The notes: generated from the sequence alone by a model not told the origin. Counted from the first letter of the stretch, positions 15,580-23,993 are shown. The stretch: 64,000 bases of DNA from Streptomyces sp. GESEQ-35 (GCF_017948485.1 NZ_JAFFSX010000005.1:186001-250000); one strand, 5' to 3'. Translations and numbers: made by a program.

Positions 15580-16100
15580 TACCGGTGCCGGAGTGGTGTT
15601 AGTTGCTGGATGTCGTACCTGGCCCGTAGCTCCTCGATGGCCACGTGATCCGGGGGGCCACCGTTCCCCAGGATCTCCAGCAGCTCCTCGAAGTACCGCT
15701 CGTGATCTGGTGGCGGGGACGCCTGGAAGAACATCTTCGCCTGGGTGTCCGTCGGGTTGGCGAAGGCGTGGGGGCAGCCGGGCGGTACGACGATGACCGT
15801 GCCCGGCGTCGCACGCACCACCCTGGTGCCCGAACTCGACTCCCACTTCTGCCAGTTGTCGGGGGTCCGGATGCGCGGCTCGAAGGCGAGCACGTCCAGC
15901 TCGCCTTCGAGGACGTAGAACAACTCCTCGCTGCGGGTGTGCACATGGGCGCCGACGTCGAAGCCCGGGGGGACCAGCACCTCGAAGGTGGATGCCATCC
16001 GCGAGTGCGTGCCGGTCACCTTGAAGGTCACGTGCTGGGCCGGCGTCTGGACGACCCGGCCGTGGCCCGGTGGCACGAGCAGGCCCTCCGCCGCCGTCAT
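15579..16100 (-). CDS. Cupin quinone-forming monooxygenase (MomA-like), flaviolin formation
   Basis: The 173-residue protein is a single cupin with both motifs: GFDVGAHVHTRSEELFYVLEG and PPGCPHAFANPT. Cupins next to rppA in Streptomyces (MomA type) oxidise 1,3,6,8-tetrahydroxynaphthalene to flaviolin. Its ATG at 16100 has a GAGG Shine-Dalgarno that overlaps the stop of the upstream P450 gene, so the genes are tightly coupled in an rppA-P450-cupin operon. Function is inferred from this context plus family knowledge. The stop codon falls at the edge of a dispersed repeat. Confidence 0.82.
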   Translation of the reverse strand: MTAAEGLLVPPGHGRVVQTPAQHVTFKVTGTHSRMASTFEVLVPPGFDVGAHVHTRSEELFYVLEGELDVLAFEPRIRTPDNWQKWESSSGTRVVRATPGTVIVVPPGCPHAFANPTDTQAKMFFQASPPPDHERYFEELLEILGNGGPPDHVAIEELRARYDIQQLTPLRHR

Positions 16101-16107
16101 CGGCACC

Positions 16108-17322
16108 TCACCACGTCACGGGCAGTGCCTCGGGCCCGCGGATCAACGCGCCCTTCTTGAAGGGCACTTCCCGGGGCGGCACGGCGAGCTTCAGGCCCGG
16201 CAGGCGGTCGAGGAGTGCGTCGACCAGGAGCTGGGACTCCAGCCGGGCCAGCATGCCGCCGGGGCAGTAGTGCGGGCCGAAGCCGAAGGACACATGGGGG
16301 TTGGGGTTGCGGGCGAAGTCGATCATTTCCGGCTGTGGGAAGACGTCCGGGTCGCGGTTCGCGGAGAGGTACGACACGTAGATCGCGTCGCCCGCCCGGA
16401 TCCGTACGCCCTTGATGCCGACGTCCTCCATGGCGATCCGGGACAGCCCGACCGCGTTGCGGTGCGGGATGTAGCGCAGCAGCTCGTCGATGGCCTGGGG
16501 GCGGATCTCCGGCTCGGCGCGCAGCCGTGCGGCGAGGTCGGGGCGGGTCAGCAGGATGTAGAACATCTGCCCGCTGTTGTTGGTGACCGCCTCGCCGCCG
16601 ATCTGGAGGAGGACCGCGAGTCCGACGGCTTCCTCCAGCGTCACCTCGCCGTTGCCGACGGCCGCGCCGAGCAGCGAGGTGACGTCCTCGCCGGTGCTGC
16701 CCTCGCGCATGCCGATGAGGTCGGCGAAGTACGCGCCCATCTCGTTCTTGGCCTTCTCGCTGACGTCGGCGCCGTGCGAGGAGGACAGGATGAGCTGCGT
16801 CCAGGTGTGCATGCCGTGCCGGTCGGCGGCCGGGACGCCCATCAGCTCGCAGATCACCGCGATGGGGAAGGGACTGAGCACCGTCGCGGTGAGGTCGGCG
16901 GGCGGACCGTCCTGGACGAGTTCGTCGATCAGCTCGTCCAGCAGACGACGCGACTTCTCGCGCACCCGCTCCACGCCCTTCGCCGTGAACGCGGCGGCCA
17001 CCGAGCGACGCAGCCGGGTGTGGTCCGGCGGGTCCAGGAAGCCGACGGCGCCACGGGCCGGGATGAAGTGCGGGGCGAGCCGGGTGACCTGCCGGTCCAT
17101 GACGGCCTCGCGGCTGAACCGGGGGTCGTTGGTCACCATGCGTACGTCGTCGTAGCGGGTGACCAGCCAGGCCCAGCCCTCGCCGTTGGGCAGCTGGATC
17201 CGGGTGACCGGGCCCTCGTCCATCAGCTGGCCGAGGACCGGGTCGAAGTCCGCGCCCGACAGGTCGAGCGCCGGCCAGTGCCGGACGGGGGGAAGGGTCT
17301 CGGTGATCGTCTCTTCGGTCAT
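16108..17322 (-). CDS. Cytochrome P450, CYP158A2-like (biaryl coupling)
   Basis: The 404-residue P450 has heme-ligand Cys353 in FGFGPHYCPGG and the ExxR motif in the K helix (DELLRYIP). The I-helix region reads GGEAVTNN (242-249), with Ala245 where the conserved Thr normally lies; this substitution is known for CYP158A2. CYP158A enzymes couple two flaviolin molecules to pigment dimers, and related P450mel acts on tetrahydroxynaphthalene. It lies between rppA (14 nt upstream) and the cupin gene (7 nt downstream), so one transcript is expected. The enzyme is cytosolic and needs ferredoxin partners encoded elsewhere. Confidence 0.9.
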   Translation of the reverse strand: MTEETITETLPPVRHWPALDLSGADFDPVLGQLMDEGPVTRIQLPNGEGWAWLVTRYDDVRMVTNDPRFSREAVMDRQVTRLAPHFIPARGAVGFLDPPDHTRLRRSVAAAFTAKGVERVREKSRRLLDELIDELVQDGPPADLTATVLSPFPIAVICELMGVPAADRHGMHTWTQLILSSSHGADVSEKAKNEMGAYFADLIGMREGSTGEDVTSLLGAAVGNGEVTLEEAVGLAVLLQIGGEAVTNNSGQMFYILLTRPDLAARLRAEPEIRPQAIDELLRYIPHRNAVGLSRIAMEDVGIKGVRIRAGDAIYVSYLSANRDPDVFPQPEMIDFARNPNPHVSFGFGPHYCPGGMLARLESQLLVDALLDRLPGLKLAVPPREVPFKKGALIRGPEALPVTW

Positions 17323-17336
17323 CTCACGTCGTCTCG

Positions 17337-18386
17337 TCAGTTGCGGTGCCAGCGGCCCAGGGCCATCTCGGCGGTGATGCCGGGTCCGAACCCGGCGAGA
17401 AGCCCGCGCGCCTTGTGCTCGGCGCCGCCCTCCTCGAACAGCCGGCGCAGCGCGTCCAGGACGACGGCGCTGGCGATGTTGCCGTACTCGGTGAGCGTCG
17501 ACCGGCTGAACCGGAAGGCGTGCGGGTCGACCTGGAGGAACTTGCTGAGGTCGTCGAGTATTCGGGGCCCGCCCGCATGGACTATGTAGAAGTCCAGGTC
17601 AGCGGCGTCCCAGCCGTGCATACTCGCGAGGTCCTGGAGCGCCGGGGCGAGCGGCTCCATGGTGGCCGGCACCCGCTTGTCCAGCAGGAAGTGGAATCCG
17701 GTGGCCCGGACGTCGTACATGATCCACTCTTCGGTCTTGGGGATCAGGTACGAGCCGTTGCGCTCCAGCGTGATGCCCTCGCCGCCGCGGCCGCGGACCG
17801 CCGCGGCGGCGATGCCGTCGCCGAAGAGGCCGTTCGACAGCAGGGAGCCGATGTTGAGGTCGGTGGGCTGGTAGCACAGCGAGCAGAACTCGCAGGCCAC
17901 GATGAGCGCGTTGGCCTCGGGGTAGGCCGTGCAGAAGTCGTGCGCCCGGTTGATCGCCGCCCCGCCGGCCGCACAGCCCAGCTGGGCGATGGGTATCTGG
18001 CGGGTGGTGCTGTCGAAGTCCATCTCGTTGATCAGCCAGGCCGTGAGCGAGGGCATCATGAAGCCCGTGCACGACACGTAGATGATCACGTCGATGTCGG
18101 CGGTGAGCAGCTCCGCGTCGTCGAGCGCCCGCTGTATGACGGCCGGGACCCGGGACTTCGCCTCGGCCACGTAGATCTTGTTGCGCTCCTCGAAGCCGGG
18201 GTGCTTCAGGGTCTCCTCGATCGGCTGCACGATGTGCCGGGTGCGTACGCCGGTGTTCTCGATCAGCCGGAGGGCCAGCGGCAGTTGGGGGTGGTCGGAG
18301 TGGCGGGAGCGTGCCAGCTCCAGCGTCTCCTCCATCGTGATCACGTGCTCTGGAACGGACACCGAGGGTCTGCACAAAGTCGCCAT
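17337..18386 (-). CDS. rppA: Type III polyketide synthase, 1,3,6,8-tetrahydroxynaphthalene synthase
   Basis: The 349-residue enzyme condenses five malonyl-CoA units to tetrahydroxynaphthalene. The catalytic triad is intact at Cys138 (QLGCAAGG), His270 (YIVHAGG) and Asn303 (EYGNIAS), the same numbers as in known RppA. N-terminus MATLCRPSVSVPEHVITM is typical, so the start is ATG 18386 although the frame continues upstream. It is the first gene of the operon with a CYP158A-like P450 and a MomA-like cupin. Products are expected to be flaviolin, its dimers or naphthalene melanin, which protect spores from light. Confidence 0.96.
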   Translation of the reverse strand: MATLCRPSVSVPEHVITMEETLELARSRHSDHPQLPLALRLIENTGVRTRHIVQPIEETLKHPGFEERNKIYVAEAKSRVPAVIQRALDDAELLTADIDVIIYVSCTGFMMPSLTAWLINEMDFDSTTRQIPIAQLGCAAGGAAINRAHDFCTAYPEANALIVACEFCSLCYQPTDLNIGSLLSNGLFGDGIAAAAVRGRGGEGITLERNGSYLIPKTEEWIMYDVRATGFHFLLDKRVPATMEPLAPALQDLASMHGWDAADLDFYIVHAGGPRILDDLSKFLQVDPHAFRFSRSTLTEYGNIASAVVLDALRRLFEEGGAEHKARGLLAGFGPGITAEMALGRWHRN

Positions 18387-18520
18387 GAACCGTGCCTGCT
18401 TTCGCCTTCCGGAAGGCCTGCGCCCCCCGGTCAGAAGGTTGTGCATTCACGATCGCCCGAAGGCGCTACGACTTCGCGCCGGACTACTCCAAATTGGGGA
18501 TCACTGGACTTGCCTAACGC

Positions 18521-18757
18521 CTACGGCGCGCCCCCACTGCTGTGAGCAATGCACGCGACGTCAATACGATCGGCCAGCTTCGCCAGCTCGATCGTCAGCG
18601 CGGCCACCGTGTCCTCGTCCAGCTCCTGCTGCCCGGCCTCGACAAGATGCAGCCATCGCGCACCCACCGTCCGCAACAACTTGCTGACATCGGCCGCAGC
18701 CACCTGCAAGGTACCGCGGTCGTCGACGATCAGGGGCAGAGTCACTTCGCGGTTCAC
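18521..18757 (-). CDS. Small conserved protein, DUF6213-like
   Basis: The 78-residue protein starts at GTG 18757 with NREVTLPLIVDDRGTLQVAA and continues with a mixed helix pattern (DVSKLLRTVGARWLHLVEAG, TVAALTIELAKLADRIDVAC). It has no signal peptide or membrane span. I recall similar short Streptomyces proteins as DUF6213; no function is known. No Shine-Dalgarno is present; a TACGAT -10 box ends 7 nt upstream, so it is probably leaderless. It lies 25 nt after the aldehyde dehydrogenase stop and 134 nt before rppA, same strand. Confidence 0.7.
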   Translation of the reverse strand: MNREVTLPLIVDDRGTLQVAAADVSKLLRTVGARWLHLVEAGQQELDEDTVAALTIELAKLADRIDVACIAHSSGGAP

Positions 18758-18764
18758 AAAGGGG

Positions 18765-18770
18765 ATCGTA
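18765..18770 (-). promoter_or_regulatory. Putative -10 box of a leaderless promoter for the DUF6213-like gene
   Basis: TACGAT on the minus strand ends 7 nt before GTG 18757. The -35 region (about ACGGAG, 17 nt away) is weak. It lies between the aldehyde dehydrogenase stop and this small gene. Confidence 0.45.
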
Positions 18771-18782
18771 GCCGCGGAACCC

Positions 18783-20177
18783 TCACGCTCCGTGCCATAC
18801 GGTCGTGATGTTGCAGAACTCCCGGATTCCGTGCCCGGACAGCTCACGCCCGTACCCGGACCGCTTCACCCCGCCGAACGGAAACGCCGGGTGGGACGCC
18901 GTCATCCCGTTGAAGAACACCCCGCCCGCCTCCAGGTCCCGTACGAAGCGGTCGACCTCGGCGCCGTCGCGCGTCCAGACGTTGGAACTCAGCCCGAACG
19001 ACGAGTCGTTGGCGATGAGCACCGCCTCGTCCAGGTCGCCCGCGCGATACAGCGTGGCGACCGGCCCGAACGCCTCCTCACGGTGGATCCGCATCTCGCG
19101 CGTGATGCCGGCGAGAACAGTCGGCGGGTAGTACCAACCGGGCAGCTCGGGCCGTCGGAGCCGATGGCCGCCGCACAACACCGCCGCCCCGCTGCGCACC
19201 GCGTCGTCCACCAGTTCCTCGAGATCGGCCCGCCCTTGCTCACTTGCCAGCGGCCCGACCTCGGTCTCCTCCTCCAGCGGGTCGCCGACCTTCAACGCCC
19301 GCATTCCCGCGACGAACCGCTCGGCGAACGCGTCGTACACATCCGTGTGCACGATGAACCGCTTTGCGGCGATGCAGGACTGACCGTTGTTCTGCACCCG
19401 TGCGGTTACCGCGACTTGGGCGGCACGGTCGACGTCGGCGGAGGGCATGACGACGTACGGATCGCTGCCGCCCAGCTCCAGCACCGTCTTCTTCACCATG
19501 TCCCCGGCGACGGACGCGACCGCGCGGCCCGCGGGCTCGCTGCCGGTGAGGGTGGCCGCCCGGACGCGCTCGTCGCGCAGGATGTCCTCGACGGCGCCGG
19601 AGCCGATGAGCAGGGTCTGGAAGCAGCCCTCGGGGAAGCCCGCGCGGTGGAACAGGTCCTCCAGATAGAGGGCGGTCTGCGGGACGTTCGAGGCGTGCTT
19701 GAGCAGGCCGACGTTGCCCGCCATCAGCGCGGGCGCGGCGAAGCGGATCACCTGCCAGAGCGGGAAGTTCCACGGCATCACCGCGAGCACCGGGCCCAGC
19801 GGCCGGTAGCGGACCAGTACGCGGGAGGCGCCGGAGTCCTTCACATCGGAGCCGGCGGGCTCCTCGTCGGCGAGGAGTTCCGCGGCGTGGTCGGCGTACC
19901 AGCGCATCGCCTTGGCGCACTTCGCGGCCTCCGCGCGGGCCTGCTTGACCGGCTTGCCCATCTCGGTCGTCATGACACGGCCGATGTCCTGCTGGTCCTC
20001 CTCCAGGAGATCGGCGGCCCGGCGCAGCAGCAGGGCGCGCTCGGCGAAGCCGGTCACCCGATAGGTACGGAACGTGGCTTCGGCGAGCTGGAGCCTGCGC
20101 TCGAGCTCTTCCGCGCCCATGGCCTCGTACGTCTTGAGCGTCTCGCCGTTCGCCGGATTCACCGTCGCGATGGGCAT
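18783..20177 (-). CDS. NAD(P)-dependent aldehyde dehydrogenase (succinate-semialdehyde type)
   Basis: The 464-residue enzyme has PWNFPLWQVIR, the Glu of VLELGGSDPYVV and the catalytic Cys of NNGQSCIAAKRF. Sequence style and length match the GabD/succinate-semialdehyde group of the superfamily, but substrate cannot be fixed by eye. Start ATG 20177 has AGGAGG 7 nt upstream; the longer frame into the NUDIX gene was rejected. It is probably a single gene, or followed by read-through into the small DUF6213-like gene 25 nt on. Confidence 0.9.
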   Translation of the reverse strand: MPIATVNPANGETLKTYEAMGAEELERRLQLAEATFRTYRVTGFAERALLLRRAADLLEEDQQDIGRVMTTEMGKPVKQARAEAAKCAKAMRWYADHAAELLADEEPAGSDVKDSGASRVLVRYRPLGPVLAVMPWNFPLWQVIRFAAPALMAGNVGLLKHASNVPQTALYLEDLFHRAGFPEGCFQTLLIGSGAVEDILRDERVRAATLTGSEPAGRAVASVAGDMVKKTVLELGGSDPYVVMPSADVDRAAQVAVTARVQNNGQSCIAAKRFIVHTDVYDAFAERFVAGMRALKVGDPLEEETEVGPLASEQGRADLEELVDDAVRSGAAVLCGGHRLRRPELPGWYYPPTVLAGITREMRIHREEAFGPVATLYRAGDLDEAVLIANDSSFGLSSNVWTRDGAEVDRFVRDLEAGGVFFNGMTASHPAFPFGGVKRSGYGRELSGHGIREFCNITTVWHGA

Positions 20178-20251
20178 GGCTGACCTCCTGAGGGCGGCTT
20201 TGGTTCGACCTTCCCGCGCGGCGCCGGGGACCGCAACGCGTGGGCCACTGT

Positions 20252-20716
20252 TCAGCCCGAGTGCTCCGCCAGCCGGTCGAGAAACGCGGCCTGCGCTGTG
20301 ACGATCACGGCGCGGGCGCGGTCGAGCGCGAACCACTCCACCCGGTCCAGCTCGGGGAACTCCTGCGTCTGCCCCGACCTCGGCGGCCACTCCATGCGAA
20401 ACGTGCCGGGGACGATCGCCTGCGGGTCGAGGTCGGCCTCGATCGCCCAGACCGTGACGATCTTGCGGTTGGTCTGCGTCACCTCGCCGAGTCCGATCGC
20501 CTCGCCGTCCGGCGGCGGCAGCCCCAGCTCCTCCTGGAACTCGCGGCGGGCGGCGTCCCAGGCGGTCTCGTCGGGCTCGTACTCGCCCTTGGGGACCGTC
20601 CACGCCCCGGCGTCACGCCGCGCGAAGAACGGGCCGCCCATATGCCCGAGCAACACCTCCAGGCCCCGGTCCGAGTGCCGGAACAACAGCAGGCCGGCGC
20701 TCCGCTTCCCGGTCAC
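20252..20716 (-). CDS. NUDIX hydrolase
   Basis: The 154-residue protein has a NUDIX box in the form GEYEPDETAWDAARREFQEELG, matching GX5EX7REUXEEXG. It probably cleaves nucleoside diphosphate derivatives such as diadenosine polyphosphates (it starts with KRSAGLLLFR, an Ap4A-hydrolase-like opening). Its GTG start overlaps the stop of the ATP-dependent DNA ligase by 4 nt (GTGA), so the pair is translationally coupled and may act together on nucleotide by-products; that is inference. Confidence 0.9.
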   Translation of the reverse strand: MTGKRSAGLLLFRHSDRGLEVLLGHMGGPFFARRDAGAWTVPKGEYEPDETAWDAARREFQEELGLPPPDGEAIGLGEVTQTNRKIVTVWAIEADLDPQAIVPGTFRMEWPPRSGQTQEFPELDRVEWFALDRARAVIVTAQAAFLDRLAEHSG

Positions 20717-22251
20717 GGCGCGACCTCCGGGTGGGCCGCGAGCAGCGTCTCGACCGTGTCGGCGTCCTCCGGTCGCTTGTCCTCCCGGTAGCGGACCACA
20801 CGGGCGAAGCGGAGGGTGACGCCGGCCGGATAGCGGGTGGACCTCTGGAGGCCGTCGTAGGCGATCTCGACGACGAGCTCCGGGCGTACGGTGACGACCC
20901 AGCCGTCGTCCTCCACGGCCAGCTCCGTCAGACGCTCGGTCTGCCAGGTGAGCATCGCGTCGGTCATGCCCTTGAAGGTCTTGCCGAGCATGGCGAAGGA
21001 GCCGTCGGGGTTGCGTGCGCCCAGGTGGAGATTGGAGAGCTTGCCGGTGCGGCGGCCGTGGCCCCGCTCGACGGCCAGGACCACGAGGTCGAGTGTGTGC
21101 ACCGGCTTCACCTTCAGCCAGGACGCGCCCCGGCGGCCCGCGCTGTACGGGGCGTCGAGGGCCTTGGCGACGACGCCCTCGTGACCGCGCTTCAGGGTCT
21201 CGGCGAGGAAGGCCTGAGCCGCGTCGATGTCCTCGGGCCCTTTGATGAGTGTCCGGCGCACCCGCATCGGCTCGGGCACCAGCCGGGCCAGTTCCGCGTG
21301 CCGCTCGGCGAACGGCAGGTCGAGCAGGTCGCGGTCGTCGACGGACAGTGCGTCGAAGAAGACGGGGGAGACGGGGACCGCCTCGGCGGCCGTCGCCACG
21401 TCCACGCGGGAGCCGACGCGCCCGGCGGTCTCCTGGAACGAACGCGGTCGTCCGTCCGCGCCGAAGGAGATCACCTCGCCGTCCAGGATGAAGCGGTCGC
21501 CGTTCAACTCCAGTGCTGCCGCGGTCAGTTCGGGCAGGCGGTCGGTGATGTCGTCGAGGGTGCGGGTGTAGATCCGTACGGTGTCCCCGTCCCGGTGCAC
21601 CTGGACGCGGATGCCGTCCAGTTTCTCCTCGACCACGCATGCGCCGAGTTTCTCGACCGCCTCGGCCACCGAGGACGCGCTGTGCGCCAGCATCGGCAGG
21701 ACCGGGCGGCCGACGGTGAGCCGGAAGCGGTTCAGCGACTCCGGACCGTCCGCGAGCAGCGCCTGGGCGACGGTCTGGAGCGATCCGGCGAGCATCACCG
21801 CCCGCCGTACGTCGGCGGGAGGCGCCCCGGTCGCCACCGCGAGGCCCTCGACCGCCACGGCGTCCAGCGCGCCCTGCCGCACCTCACCGGTGATCAGCCC
21901 GAACAGGAACCGCTGCTCGTCCTCGGTGGCCGCGCCCATCAACTCGCCCACCAGCCGGGCCCGTTCCGCCTGCGAACCGGGGCCGGACACCTTGCCGAGA
22001 TCGGTGAGCCGGGCGTCGGTCTCGCGCACGGTCAGGCTCGGCTCGGCGGCCGGGTCGACCGGGCGGCTCAGCACCTTCCAGCCGACGCCGAGCCGCCCCT
22101 GCGGCAGCCGGCCCGCGAGATACGGGATGACGATCGGCACGTCGTCCGCCTCCGCGTCCCGGAACAGCTCCGCGAGCAGAGCGATCTTCCGGGACCGCGC
22201 CGAGGTGGCGGCGACCTCCCGGGACACTTGGGCCAGCCGGGTCAGCAGCAT
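20713..22251 (-). CDS. ATP-dependent DNA ligase
   Basis: The 512-residue ligase has an N-terminal DNA-binding domain, an adenylation domain with nucleophile Lys210 in EEKLDGIRVQVH, motif III-type FILDGEVISF, motif IV EGVVAK, motif V WLKVKP, and an OB domain. It seals nicks using ATP; Streptomyces also has an NAD-dependent LigA for replication, so this is an accessory repair ligase (LigB type). ATG 22251 gives the usual 512 residues; two earlier in-frame ATGs were not used. It is coupled to a NUDIX gene downstream. Confidence 0.93.
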   Translation of the reverse strand: MLLTRLAQVSREVAATSARSRKIALLAELFRDAEADDVPIVIPYLAGRLPQGRLGVGWKVLSRPVDPAAEPSLTVRETDARLTDLGKVSGPGSQAERARLVGELMGAATEDEQRFLFGLITGEVRQGALDAVAVEGLAVATGAPPADVRRAVMLAGSLQTVAQALLADGPESLNRFRLTVGRPVLPMLAHSASSVAEAVEKLGACVVEEKLDGIRVQVHRDGDTVRIYTRTLDDITDRLPELTAAALELNGDRFILDGEVISFGADGRPRSFQETAGRVGSRVDVATAAEAVPVSPVFFDALSVDDRDLLDLPFAERHAELARLVPEPMRVRRTLIKGPEDIDAAQAFLAETLKRGHEGVVAKALDAPYSAGRRGASWLKVKPVHTLDLVVLAVERGHGRRTGKLSNLHLGARNPDGSFAMLGKTFKGMTDAMLTWQTERLTELAVEDDGWVVTVRPELVVEIAYDGLQRSTRYPAGVTLRFARVVRYREDKRPEDADTVETLLAAHPEVAP

Positions 22252-22322
22252 GAAGCCCATGGTGCAACGGGCTCCGCCGGTATACACCCCGACAAACGGG
22301 TTGTCGTTCGTCTGCGGGTTTG

Positions 22323-22358
22323 TTGTGGCTGGTCGCGCAGTTCCCCGCGCCCCTAGGG
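22323..22358 (-). repeat. Stop-codon-associated dispersed repeat, copy 4
   Basis: On the minus strand it reads CCCTAGGGGCGCGGGGAACT then GCGCGACCAGCCACA. The TAG stop of the flavin oxidoreductase gene lies within it, as for def in copy 2. Confidence 0.8.
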
Positions 22359-23288
22359 CGTGTCGTCAAGGTCCGTCATCAGCAGTTCCCCGTTGATCGT
22401 GGCCCCCGCCCGGTATCCGCCCGCCGCGGCGTTGATGACCTGCTCCGAGAAGCCCATCGCGTTGCCGGCCGCCCAGACTCCCGGTACGGAGGTGAGTCCT
22501 GTCGCGTCGACCACCGGGTACGAGCCGAACGGGGTCTCCTGAAGCTCGGCGCCGAGCTTCTCCAGCAGCCCGGTCTGCGGCACCGCGCGCGGCGCGACGA
22601 ACAGCGCCTGACGGTCGTGTGTTGAACCGTCCGCAAGCCGTACGCCCGTCAGTCGGTCGTCCTCGATCACCAGACCCGCGACCTCGCCCGGGACGACGTG
22701 CACGCCCGCCGCGGCCAGCCTGCGCAGGTCGTCGTCCGACAGATCGGCCTCGGCGACCTCGTGCAGGAACAAGGTCACGTCCTTGGACCACTGGGAGACC
22801 ATCAGTGCCTGGTGCACGCTCATCGGGCTGGTCGCGAGCACGCCGAAGGCCTGGTCGCGCACCTCCCAGCCATGGCAGTACGGGCAGTGGATCACATCGC
22901 GTCCGAACCGCTCGGCGACGCCGGGGACGTCCGGCAGCTCGTCCTTGAGGCCGGTGGTGACGACGAGCCGCCGCGCGCGCACCGTCCGTCCGCTCGCCAG
23001 CTCGACCGCGAAGTCCTCGCCCCCGGTGACGTCGACGGCGGTGTCCCGGACGAGCTCCAAGCCGTACCGCGCGATCTCCGCGCGTCCGATCGCGAGGAAC
23101 TCGGCCGGGGACATGCCGTCCCGCGACAGATAGCCCTGCATGTGCGCGGCGGGCGCGTTGCGTGGCTCGCCCGCGTCGACCACCAGCGTGCGGCGCCGGG
23201 CCCGGCCCAGCACGAGAGCCGCGGACAGCCCCGCCGCGCCGCCGCCGATGACGACCACTTCGTACGTGTCACGGTGTGTCTCGGTCAT
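22353..23288 (-). CDS. Thioredoxin-reductase-like FAD/NAD(P) oxidoreductase
   Basis: The 311-residue flavoprotein has an FAD-binding GGGAAGLSAALVLGRARRRTLVVDAG, redox pair in CPYCHGWEV, and a C-terminal FAD motif GVWAAGNAMG. It is a short single-domain member of the thioredoxin reductase fold. The NADPH motif region (GVLATSPMSVHQALM) is altered, so its partner may not be thioredoxin. ATG 23288 has GGGAGG 8 nt upstream. It is divergent from an XRE-cupin regulator, which probably controls it. Its stop codon lies in a dispersed repeat. Confidence 0.88.
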   Translation of the reverse strand: MTETHRDTYEVVVIGGGAAGLSAALVLGRARRRTLVVDAGEPRNAPAAHMQGYLSRDGMSPAEFLAIGRAEIARYGLELVRDTAVDVTGGEDFAVELASGRTVRARRLVVTTGLKDELPDVPGVAERFGRDVIHCPYCHGWEVRDQAFGVLATSPMSVHQALMVSQWSKDVTLFLHEVAEADLSDDDLRRLAAAGVHVVPGEVAGLVIEDDRLTGVRLADGSTHDRQALFVAPRAVPQTGLLEKLGAELQETPFGSYPVVDATGLTSVPGVWAAGNAMGFSEQVINAAAGGYRAGATINGELLMTDLDDTP

Positions 23289-23330
23289 GGTGACCACCTC
23301 CCACGGGAACGGTCGCCGACCACTGCCGCA

Positions 23331-23359
23331 TTGACAAACAGATTTGCCGAAACTGCAAT
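23331..23359 (+). promoter_or_regulatory. Leaderless promoter of the XRE-cupin regulator
   Basis: A perfect TTGACA (23331-23336), 17-nt spacer and TGCAAT (23354-23359) lie ahead of ATG 23367, with 7 nt between the -10 box and the ATG. This is the best-matched promoter in the window and implies an mRNA starting at or next to the ATG. Confidence 0.65.
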
Positions 23360-23366
23360 GGTCCTC

Positions 23367-23951
23367 ATGAGTGACGACGACATGGACGAGGTGCTCGCGG
23401 AGGTCGGTCCGCGGCTGCGGCGGATCCGTAAGGAGCGCGGCGCCACGCTGGCCGGGCTCTCCGAGGCGACCGGCATCTCGGTGAGCACGCTCTCCCGGCT
23501 GGAGTCAGGGCTGCGCAAGCCCAGCCTGGAGCTGTTGCTGCCGATCGCGCGGGCGCACGAGGTGGCGCTGGACGAACTGGTGGGCGCGCCCGCGGTGCGC
23601 GACCCCCGGGTGCGGGCCGAGCCGATCCAGCGGCACGGACGCACGTACTGGCCGCTGACCCGCCAGCCCGGCGGCCTCCAGGCCTTCAAGGTGCTGGTGC
23701 CGCAGGAGGAGGCCGAGCCGGTGGAGCCGCGGACCCATGAGGGCTACGAGTGGCTGTACGTGATGTCGGGGCGGCTGAGGATGATCCTGGGCGATCACGA
23801 CATCGTGCTGAACGCGGGGGAGGCCGCCGAGTTCGACACGCGGGTGCCGCACTGGTTCGGGTCGACGGGGGAGGGGCCGGTGGAGTTCCTCAGTCTGTTC
23901 GGGCCGCAGGGCGAGCGGATGCATGTGCGGGCACGTCCGAAGCGGGCGTGA
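23367..23951 (+). CDS. XRE-family regulator with C-terminal cupin domain
   Basis: The 194-residue protein has an N-terminal helix-turn-helix (about 15-70, ATLAGLSEATGISVSTLSRL) and a C-terminal cupin sensor (about 110-185, HEGYEWLYVMSGRLRMILG and VPHWFGSTGEGPVEFLSLFG). Such regulators sense small metabolites through the cupin. An in-frame ATG 9 nt earlier exists, but the promoter geometry favours 23367. It is divergent from a flavin oxidoreductase gene, its likely target. Confidence 0.9.
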   Translation: MSDDDMDEVLAEVGPRLRRIRKERGATLAGLSEATGISVSTLSRLESGLRKPSLELLLPIARAHEVALDELVGAPAVRDPRVRAEPIQRHGRTYWPLTRQPGGLQAFKVLVPQEEAEPVEPRTHEGYEWLYVMSGRLRMILGDHDIVLNAGEAAEFDTRVPHWFGSTGEGPVEFLSLFGPQGERMHVRARPKRA

Positions 23952-23976
23952 CGCGCGTAACGGTTCCCTCAGGGGC

Positions 23977-23993
23977 AAGCGACCGCTTAGTAT
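23977..23993 (+). promoter_or_regulatory. Palindromic operator overlapping the -10 region of the acyl-CoA dehydrogenase operon
   Basis: AAGCGACCGCTT (23977-23988) is a perfect AAGCG-N2-CGCTT palindrome and overlaps a TAGTAT -10-like box (23988-23993), 42 nt before ATG 24036. TetR-type repressors of acyl-CoA genes bind sites of this shape. Confidence 0.5.

Noticed and set aside
18549..20183. 544-codon plus-strand frame opposite the aldehyde dehydrogenase
   Set aside because: Shadow reading; the minus strand carries catalytic motifs.
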